Part shown: positions 43,404 through 47,671 of the stretch, one piece after another
How positions within the stretch are numbered: position 1 is the stretch's first letter
Layout: each line of letters starts with the position of its first letter
NCBI GenBank assembly: GCA_021736255.1
Contig: JAIPGG010000011.1
Coordinates: 1 to 47,671 of the forward strand
Source: Spirochaetales bacterium
GTDB taxonomy: Bacteria; Spirochaetota; Spirochaetia; JAIPGG01
DNA: 47,671 bases
Reading direction: 5' to 3'
The notes under the pieces: model-generated
Seen by the model: the letters and a program-made list of their open reading frames with translations, nothing else
The model's database searches: none
What the model was told of the DNA's origin: nothing
Program-made: the position numbers and the translations under genes

Positions 43404-44471
43404 ATGAGTTTCGAAAACGAGCTGCGCAAGGCAGCGAAAGCCGGTGGAGGCTGGTTCAATGCCCATGCCCACATCGACCGGTCATTCGTCATGGAATCGA
43501 GGTACGTCGAGCACGCAGACATGGACCCCTGGGAGATTGCCACCTATCCCCTCGAGGTAAAGCAGCACATTACCGGAGTGCTGCACGAAGGGCTTGCCTA
43601 CAGCCGTGATTCTCTGAAAGAGAGAATAAGCCGCGGACTCGATGAAGCAATTGCCGCAGGAACTCGAAGACTCGACAGCTTCATCGATGTAACAGCCGAC
43701 TGTGTCGGCCTGCGGGCTCTGGAAGCTGCAAAGGAGGTAAAGGAAGAATATGCCGGGGAGATCGACTTTCGAATCGGGGCCTATCCGATCTTCGGCTTTC
43801 AGGATACCGAACCGGAACGCTGGGAGATTTTCGAGGCCGGCTCAGCAATAGCGGACTTCATCGGCACCCTACCCGAACGGGATGCCAGGCAGGGACATAT
43901 TGGATTCGACGAACATTTCCGCCGGGTGCTGAGCCTGGCCAATGAACGGAACTCCATGGAAACCCATTTTCACGTAGACCAGTCGAACCTGCCGGATGAA
44001 AAGGGCACAGAGCGGCTGATCGAAGCGGTGCGCTGGCTTCGCCCCGACAGAAGGGGAAGAGAAGAAGAGCGCGAGCCGAGTGTCTGGGCCGTCCATTCAC
44101 TTTCGATAGCCTCCTACAGCGAAGCACGATTCCGGCAAATCGTCGCAGGACTCAAAGAAACGAACATCGGCGTTATTGTGTGTCCTACCGCTTCATTATC
44201 CAACAAACAGCATCGGAATGTCCTGGTACCTATGCACAACAGCATCACCCGAGTACTCGACCTATTAACCGAAAATATCCCCGTCAGAATCGGAACCGAC
44301 AATGTCCAGGATTTCTTCCTGCCGGCCGGCAGCTTCGATCTGTACAACGAAGTCTATGTAGCAGCCAATGCCCTCAGGTTTTACAACTTCTCTACCTGGG
44401 CGCGGGTAGCTGCCGGCAACAAACCGAACCAGGTAGACAAGATGAGGATGAAAAATGCCGTCGCGAATTGA
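43404..44471 (+). CDS. Amidohydrolase, cytosine-deaminase-like
   Basis: About 355 residues from ATG 43404, preceded by AGGAGG; the ORF-track start at 43209 lies in the leader and would run through the terminator. Metal motifs of the cytosine deaminase-like amidohydrolases: GWFNAHAHIDRSFV (HxH), METHFHVDQSNLPDE, AVHSLSIASYSEARF and the catalytic-Asp motif IGTDNVQDFFLPAG, close to the GxDNxxDPFxPxG of CodA-type enzymes. It should hydrolyse or deaminate a cyclic nitrogen compound, but the substrate is unknown. It overlaps the radical SAM gene by 17 bases, so the two work in one pathway and share the leader control. Confidence 0.85.
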   Translation: MSFENELRKAAKAGGGWFNAHAHIDRSFVMESRYVEHADMDPWEIATYPLEVKQHITGVLHEGLAYSRDSLKERISRGLDEAIAAGTRRLDSFIDVTADCVGLRALEAAKEVKEEYAGEIDFRIGAYPIFGFQDTEPERWEIFEAGSAIADFIGTLPERDARQGHIGFDEHFRRVLSLANERNSMETHFHVDQSNLPDEKGTERLIEAVRWLRPDRRGREEEREPSVWAVHSLSIASYSEARFRQIVAGLKETNIGVIVCPTASLSNKQHRNVLVPMHNSITRVLDLLTENIPVRIGTDNVQDFFLPAGSFDLYNEVYVAANALRFYNFSTWARVAAGNKPNQVDKMRMKNAVAN

Positions 44472-45489
44472 ATCAGCAACCGGAACCACAGCCGGTTCCG
44501 GCACACCCCGCTCCAACAGGGAAACATCCATCACGGAAGCGCAAATCTTTCTGACCAGGCAGTGCAACCTCTCCTGCGGATATTGCAATCTGGTGGGAAA
44601 AGCCATGGATGAACTGGGCCTCGAGGAATGGAAAAAGGGGTTCGCCCGGCTTGCAGCTCTCGGGATAAAGACCGTAAAAATACTCGGCGGCGAACCCACG
44701 ATAAAACCTTGGCTTCCTGAAATCATTCGCTCCAGCAGCGAAATGGGGCTGAAAACCGCGCTCCTTTCCAACTCGCTTTTCGATGATCAGATGCTCTCCC
44801 GGCTCGTTGATGCCGGCCTGTGGGGCTACTACGCCAGTGTAGACAGCCTTCAGGATATCAATCAATGGGACAGCCAGACCGCAGGGAAGGCAAAAAACGG
44901 CTTCGCCATGCTCAAACGTCTTCAGAAAACAAGCATACCGCTCCTTGCCGCCAATATCGTAATTCACCGGAAAAACTATCGGGAAGTACCCCGGCTCGTA
45001 CAACGGCTTTCTGATGAAGGCTTTTCCTGCAACCTCTGCAGCGTCCAGCACCACAGCGGAGAAGAGCGGGAATTCTCCCGATCGGATGTAGGGGATTCAT
45101 TACGCTTTTTCCACGAAGACCGGAATGAACTGAAAAACCTTTCAACTACACTCATGTCCATGCAGCAAGGGGGAGTGAAGATCTCCGTTCCTGCAGAGTA
45201 TCTGCGGAAGATGCCGGAGTATGCCGTCGAGTGCAATTGGAAATGCTCCGAGCTCGTACAATTACGAGTGGACGCCGACGGGGGTATCATGCTCTGTAAC
45301 GAATACCGGACCGAGCTGGCCGACCGCTGGAATATTCAAGATCTGAGCCCGGCTGCCTACGCAGACTTTCTAAAAGACTGGAAAGAACACCGCCGGCGGC
45401 TCGAGTGTTCAGGGTGCTACTGGAGCTGCTTTCTGCAGGCAGAAGAAAACCTCAGAGCCGGCCGGCTGGAGTTCGATTTTATGAATTGA
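44455..45489 (+). CDS. Radical SAM protein with SPASM-like C-terminus
   Basis: Protein of 344 residues. After a 25-residue Ser/Thr-rich N-terminus comes IFLTRQCNLSCGYCNLVGK, the CxxxCxxC [4Fe-4S] motif, then VKILGGEPTIKP (the GGEP SAM contact) and LLSNSLFDDQM. The C-terminal 90 residues carry a Cys set (VECNWKCSELVQLRVD, IMLCNEYRT, LECSGCYWSC) like a SPASM or twitch auxiliary cluster domain. It starts inside the amidohydrolase gene with GAGG upstream. SPASM proteins often modify peptides, but no precursor peptide gene is seen here, and the amidohydrolase partner suggests a small-molecule or cofactor pathway instead. Reaction unknown. Confidence 0.85.
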   Translation: MPSRIESATGTTAGSGTPRSNRETSITEAQIFLTRQCNLSCGYCNLVGKAMDELGLEEWKKGFARLAALGIKTVKILGGEPTIKPWLPEIIRSSSEMGLKTALLSNSLFDDQMLSRLVDAGLWGYYASVDSLQDINQWDSQTAGKAKNGFAMLKRLQKTSIPLLAANIVIHRKNYREVPRLVQRLSDEGFSCNLCSVQHHSGEEREFSRSDVGDSLRFFHEDRNELKNLSTTLMSMQQGGVKISVPAEYLRKMPEYAVECNWKCSELVQLRVDADGGIMLCNEYRTELADRWNIQDLSPAAYADFLKDWKEHRRRLECSGCYWSCFLQAEENLRAGRLEFDFMN

Positions 45490-45497
45490 CTGATTGG

Positions 45498-46616
45498 TCA
45501 GCCCTCCAGCGAGACAAACTGTTCGGGCCGCATACGGATGCTCGGGGAGCTCACTGCATCAACATCCGGCTCCGGCGTAGAATCGAGCCGGTACCCGATG
45601 CGGGCAATGTACTGGACCGTGCCTGCAACACCGAGTTCGGCGGCAACCCGGTTCTTCCACGGTTCTTCTTCGAGAACCTGGGAAATCGGATGAATCACGA
45701 TGTTCCGCTTGAAGGCGGCAATCTTCATCCGCTGGTACCGGCGACCGGTTTCAATAAGGTCCCTCGGCTCTCCGGAGTCGGAAGAGATAACCAGGATACC
45801 CGCTGAATGATCGAGTTGCTTCTCCGTAATGGAGCCGATTGCTTTCCGGTTCGAGTCTTTGAGCATTGTTTCAGGTTTAAAGAAGGCATACCAGAAAAAT
45901 CGGGCGATTTTCGGCAGACCCATCATTTGCGGGGTCATACCGATTCCCCGTTCACGTTCGGTCTTCTTTGAAAAATGAAAAAGCCCTACCAACTCTTTTT
46001 GGACATTGTCTCTTTCTGCCTGGGCTAGGGCTGCGCGGGGAGCTTCGCTCCGGAACCAGTGCGCCTCCCTGCTGCCGGCAGGAAAGAAGGTCACCAGGGG
46101 GCTTTCCCCCTCTCCCGGGGTTCTCTTACCAAGGACAGCATCGAGATCCTCCCGTGCAGGAATTCGGACGGCAAGATTCTTTTTATCGGTAACCACCATC
46201 TTGAGTAGATTGAGTCTCTTCCGATCAATTGTTTTCCCGTTCTTTCTCAGGTGAAGGCGGGCAACCTCCCGGCCGGTTCGTTCGGAAAGCAGGAATTCCA
46301 CCTGTGCATCATAACCGCAGGCATCCGCCGCTTGTACCAGCTGCTCGATAAAACCACCGATACTCAGCATAATTTCCCGGTTCTCCGGATCCACCTCGGG
46401 CAGCCTCCGGTCTTCGGATACTTCTACGGTAATCTGCGCCCCGTCGACCCGTACCTCCCAGGGCTGCACGTTGTGAGAACTGTCCGCATATTTTGCTGCC
46501 TCGAGAATTTCCGGGACATCCGTATTTCCGGTTGCTTTTGAATCGCCTGCTACCGTGGCGCAAGAGATGAGCATTGCAATCAAACCAAGCTGTCCGAATA
46601 CATATTTCGAATTCAT
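45498..46616 (-). CDS. Acg-like nitroreductase-family lipoprotein
   Basis: Protein of 372 residues. A lipobox (IAMLISCATVAGD) with Cys near residue 19 makes it an exported lipoprotein. The mature part resembles Acg/TAT-type nitroreductase-like flavoproteins: EILEAAKYADSSHNVQPWEV is the FMN-contacting opening, and SAGILVISSDSGEPRDLIETGRRYQRMKIAA is the second FMN region. Acg-like proteins bind FMN tightly and often lack reductase activity. It has a strong AAGGAGG before ATG 46616 and is controlled by TTGACA-17-TATTTT flanked by two operators for the TetR protein encoded upstream. The gene is convergent with the radical SAM gene. Ligand unknown. Confidence 0.8.
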   Translation of the reverse strand: MNSKYVFGQLGLIAMLISCATVAGDSKATGNTDVPEILEAAKYADSSHNVQPWEVRVDGAQITVEVSEDRRLPEVDPENREIMLSIGGFIEQLVQAADACGYDAQVEFLLSERTGREVARLHLRKNGKTIDRKRLNLLKMVVTDKKNLAVRIPAREDLDAVLGKRTPGEGESPLVTFFPAGSREAHWFRSEAPRAALAQAERDNVQKELVGLFHFSKKTERERGIGMTPQMMGLPKIARFFWYAFFKPETMLKDSNRKAIGSITEKQLDHSAGILVISSDSGEPRDLIETGRRYQRMKIAAFKRNIVIHPISQVLEEEPWKNRVAAELGVAGTVQYIARIGYRLDSTPEPDVDAVSSPSIRMRPEQFVSLEG

Positions 46617-46631
46617 TCAAAACCTCCTTAA

Positions 46632-46647
46632 GTAACTTACTGGTTAC
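46632..46647. promoter_or_regulatory. TetR operator copy 1
   Basis: Sequence GTAACTTACTGGTTAC: inverted arms GTAAC and GTTAC with a 6-base spacer. It lies directly behind the -10 of the lipoprotein promoter, over the predicted transcription start, where binding would block transcription. Confidence 0.75.
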
Positions 46648-46676
46648 AAAATATCAACGAACAAGCCTTCTGTCAA
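46648..46676 (-). promoter_or_regulatory. Promoter of the nitroreductase-like lipoprotein gene
   Basis: Minus strand: perfect TTGACA, 17-base spacer, TATTTT, with AAGGAGG at the end of a short leader. It is flanked by operator copies 1 and 2. Confidence 0.78.
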
Positions 46677-46684
46677 TGGTTTTT

Positions 46685-46700
46685 GTAACTATACGGTTAC
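46685..46700. promoter_or_regulatory. TetR operator copy 2
   Basis: Sequence GTAACTATACGGTTAC: same arms and spacer length as copy 1, starting 8 bases upstream of the lipoprotein -35. Confidence 0.75.
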
Positions 46701-46756
46701 TTTTTTCCAGGAAATTCGGCTCCAGCACCCCAACCGTAAACGCATTCGTCTTTTTT

Positions 46757-47374
46757 TTATTCTGAACGGTCGGAGAAAACGGTACGGACAATATCGGTTG
46801 CAGCTTCGAGCAGCCGTTTTCTCCCGGAGGGTTTGCCCAGCGGAACTCCGTTGAATTCATTGATCGTATCACCGCGCAGCCAGAGATAGAAAAGACCCCC
46901 GGTAAGGATTGCCAACACCGCTTCGATATCTTTCGATTCCTGCCGCGGAAAATGTTCCTTCAGGTACCTCGTTAGCCGCCTGCCGTTCTGTTCGCGGGAT
47001 TCAGCGATTTTTCTGGTAAGCGGATTCGAAGAGACAATCTCCCATTTCAGCAGCTCGGCAAGAGCCCGGTTGTCCCTGATCATCTTTTCGAGCCGGGAAA
47101 AGATGATCCTGCTCACCTCGTCTACCGTTAACCGGCTCTTTTTTTCCAGCTCTTTCTCGATCCGGTCGATCAAGTCAGGAAAGGGATCCATTCTGTTCAC
47201 GTATTCCTGGAGGAGTTCCTCGAGCCCCCCGAAGTACCGGTAGATGAGCACCTTGTTCGCCCCGGCCTTCTCGGCTATCGCATTCACCCCGAGGGTTTCA
47301 TATCCCCCGTCCATCAGAAGATCGTGGACGGCATCGATAAATTTTTCAGCAGTTCGTTCCCGGTTTCGTTCCAT
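46757..47374 (-). CDS. TetR/AcrR family transcriptional regulator
   Basis: Protein of 205 residues, usual TetR size. The N-terminal DNA-binding domain is clear: RTAEKFIDAVHDLLMDGGYETLGV, then the HTH VNAIAEKAGANKVLIYRYFGG. The C-terminal ligand domain is helical with no recognisable ligand signature (MIRDNRALAELLKWEIVSS, LAILTGGLFYLWLRGDT). It should repress the lipoprotein gene and itself: operator copies of the same type lie at both promoters. The gene has no Shine-Dalgarno and its -10 ends 7 bases before ATG 47374, so it is probably leaderless, and autorepression would act on the -35. Confidence 0.9.
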   Translation of the reverse strand: MERNRERTAEKFIDAVHDLLMDGGYETLGVNAIAEKAGANKVLIYRYFGGLEELLQEYVNRMDPFPDLIDRIEKELEKKSRLTVDEVSRIIFSRLEKMIRDNRALAELLKWEIVSSNPLTRKIAESREQNGRRLTRYLKEHFPRQESKDIEAVLAILTGGLFYLWLRGDTINEFNGVPLGKPSGRKRLLEAATDIVRTVFSDRSE

Positions 47375-47381
47375 AGCAGAG

Positions 47382-47410
47382 ATTGTACAGGGTTATGAGC
47401 TTTTTGTCAC
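47382..47410 (-). promoter_or_regulatory. Promoter of the TetR gene
   Basis: Minus strand: GTGACA, 17-base spacer, TACAAT, with the -10 ending 7 bases before ATG 47374. The -35 is inside operator copy 3. Confidence 0.65.
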
Positions 47411-47421
47411 CATCTGGTTAC
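47406..47421. promoter_or_regulatory. TetR operator copy 3
   Basis: Sequence GTCACCATCTGGTTAC, one base off the arms of copies 1 and 2, with the same 6-base spacer. It covers the -35 of the TetR gene promoter, which fits autorepression. Confidence 0.7.
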
Positions 47422-47460
47422 GAAATAACGTTCAATCTACACCTCGGATTTCAGCCCTTT

Positions 47461-47486
47461 GTGCCGGTCAAACAAGCGACCGGCAC
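47461..47486. repeat. Perfect inverted repeat, 9-base arms
   Basis: GTGCCGGTC and GACCGGCAC separated by 8 bases. No T-run follows on either strand, so it is not a standard terminator. It may be a second operator or an mRNA hairpin. The gap around it holds no gene. Confidence 0.55.
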
Positions 47487-47560
47487 CGTACAATGCAAAC
47501 ACCACGGCAGGGCCAGATTTATAAAGAATACTTACTCAGGCTGTCGATTTGAAGCAGGAA

Positions 47561-47589
47561 TTTACAGGATAACCGGGGCGTGGTAATAT
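47561..47589 (+). promoter_or_regulatory. Promoter of the gene at the right edge
   Basis: TTTACA, 17-base spacer, TAATAT on the plus strand, followed by GGGAGGGGAG and ATG 47616. Confidence 0.62.
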
Positions 47590-47615
47590 CTGCTATCTTT
47601 CTGGGAGGGGAGAAG

Positions 47616-47671
47616 ATGCGCAGATTTATTGAGCCGGAACGGAAACAGCTTTTATTATTGGCACATGTGAG
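47616..47671 (+). CDS. Partial CDS at the right edge
   Basis: Only the first 18 codons are present (MRRFIEPERKQLLLLAHV). A strong GGGAGGGGAG and a good promoter precede it, so it is a real start. The opening is faintly like those of some IS1182-type transposases, but 18 residues are not enough to name it. The rest lies outside the window. Confidence 0.5.
   Translation, partial: MRRFIEPERKQLLLLAHV

Overview
The window reads as bacterial chromosome of moderate-to-high G+C with tightly packed genes, short gaps and many overlapping stops and starts. The best guess for the host is a free-living spirochaete or a relative. This is an inference from the Bmp/PnrA-type nucleoside transporter, the exported PEGA-like proteins and lipoproteins, and the general gene style; nothing here (no rRNA, no marker gene) proves it. 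I see no tRNA, rRNA, CRISPR array or complete insertion sequence.

Region 1 (1-6.4 kb, minus strand) is a nucleoside salvage operon: nucleoside hydrolase, Bmp/PnrA-like binding protein, a two-domain ABC ATPase, two permeases and a second nucleoside hydrolase cut by the window edge. A terminator-like hairpin after the binding-protein gene probably lowers expression of the rest. Region 2 (6.5-24.9 kb) is mixed housekeeping and accessory content: M14-like peptidase, MFS transporter, exodeoxyribonuclease I, two URO-D/MtaA-like proteins (one fused to a thioredoxin-like domain and overlapping a CobW-type GTPase), a nitrilase-family hydrolase, a MASE3-like sensor histidine kinase, a methyltransferase, a DUF2784-like membrane protein, a beta-propeller protein overlapping an ADP-ribosylglycohydrolase-like gene, an MTA/SAH-deaminase-like amidohydrolase, and a pair of exported proteins. 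Region 3 (24.9-30.4 kb) holds a UPF0261/TIM-barrel pair that is a split version of plant Tm-1, a HAD phosphatase, a small methyltransferase, and debris (a nucleotidyltransferase remnant with a small companion ORF, and a headless LuxR-type HTH).

Region 4 (30.4-40.3 kb) is the most interesting part. Five paralogues of an unrecognised helical protein family sit with a PPP-type phosphatase, a HipA/PI3K-like kinase, a long pseudokinase-like protein and a membrane protein with a LysM-like exported tail. The core is visibly richer in A+T than its surroundings. One paralogue leads an operon with phosphatase, kinase and pseudokinase; three others form their own operon behind a near-consensus promoter; the fifth stands alone facing the membrane protein. 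FtsH and a dual-specificity-type phosphatase follow. I read this as a candidate undescribed phospho-signalling or scaffold system; its function is not known.

Region 5 (43.1-47.7 kb) has an amidohydrolase plus radical SAM/SPASM-like pair behind a leader with a perfect intrinsic terminator (probable attenuator or riboswitch), and a TetR regulator with an Acg-like nitroreductase lipoprotein, controlled by three copies of a 16-bp operator. Across the whole window at least eight genes have a -10 hexamer ending only 6-9 bases before the start codon and no Shine-Dalgarno, which points to frequent leaderless transcription.
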